In this document: piece by piece, positions 6,541 to 6,683 of the stretch
Numbering within the stretch: position 1 is the first letter of the stretch
Layout: every line of letters starts with the position of its first letter
Origin: Gemmataceae bacterium
Lineage (GTDB): Bacteria; Planctomycetota; Planctomycetia; Gemmatales; Gemmataceae
DNA: 6,683 bases
Direction: 5' to 3'
Assembly: GCA_009691815.1 (NCBI GenBank)
Contig: SIAL01000197.1
Coordinates: forward strand, 1-6,683
The notes under the pieces: model-generated
Told to the model about the DNA's origin: nothing
The model's input: the letters and a program-made list of their open reading frames with translations, nothing else
Databases searched by the model: none
Program-made: the position numbers and the translations under genes

Positions 6541-6683
6541 GACCCATGGCTCAGCCGGCTTGGAAGTTTATAATCCAACCGAAAACTATTGTGAATCCCG
6601 AAAACTGTACAGGAGACTAGGCAATATTTTCCATAATTCATGGAAGCAGTTTGCTTGAGCAAGGCCAAGCGGCAATAAGAAAG

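Noticed and set aside
6477..6668. 63-codon open frame on the - strand at the right end
   Set aside because: Its C-terminal third is antisense to the last helix of the membrane protein, and its composition shows no domain or signal.

Overview
The window looks like chromosomal DNA from a planctomycete, probably close to the Gemmata group (the group is an inference). The main evidence is a run of families largely typical of that phylum: two DUF1501 proteins and one large secreted protein with planctomycete-type cytochrome c (CxxCH) motifs and DUF1549/DUF1592/DUF1588-like regions. Base composition is moderately GC-rich. All recognised genes lie on the + strand. I see no rRNA, tRNA, transposase, integrase or CRISPR array.

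Layout. Positions 1-555 are the 3' end of a DUF1501 gene whose start lies outside the window; a long stem-loop (567-595) follows its stop. Positions 700-4304 form a likely two-gene operon behind a candidate extended -10 promoter: a 760-residue secreted cytochrome-type protein, then 32 bases later a second, divergent DUF1501 protein with a Tat-type signal. After a 274-base gap with no convincing gene comes a Tat-signal amidohydrolase of the TIM-barrel metal-dependent type (4579-5748). Its stop codon is the first three bases of a perfect 17-bp tandem array (5746-5877, about 7.8 copies). The next 285 bases are non-coding but rich in short inverted repeats. The last gene (6163-6540) encodes a small four-helix membrane protein resembling DUF4345. 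The final 143 bases show no gene.

How the genes may work together. The cytochrome-type protein and DUF1501 protein are a recurrent planctomycete pair. Both carry export signals, so they probably act outside the cytoplasmic membrane, but their biochemical role is not established. The amidohydrolase is also predicted to be exported, but it has its own ribosome binding site, a wide upstream gap and different leucine codon use, so it is probably an independent unit. The DUF4345-like gene looks unrelated.

The most unusual item is the perfect 17-bp array abutting the amidohydrolase stop, together with that protein's arginine-rich tail and a possible alternative reading frame across the same junction. 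I did not find convincing evidence for a new multi-gene system.
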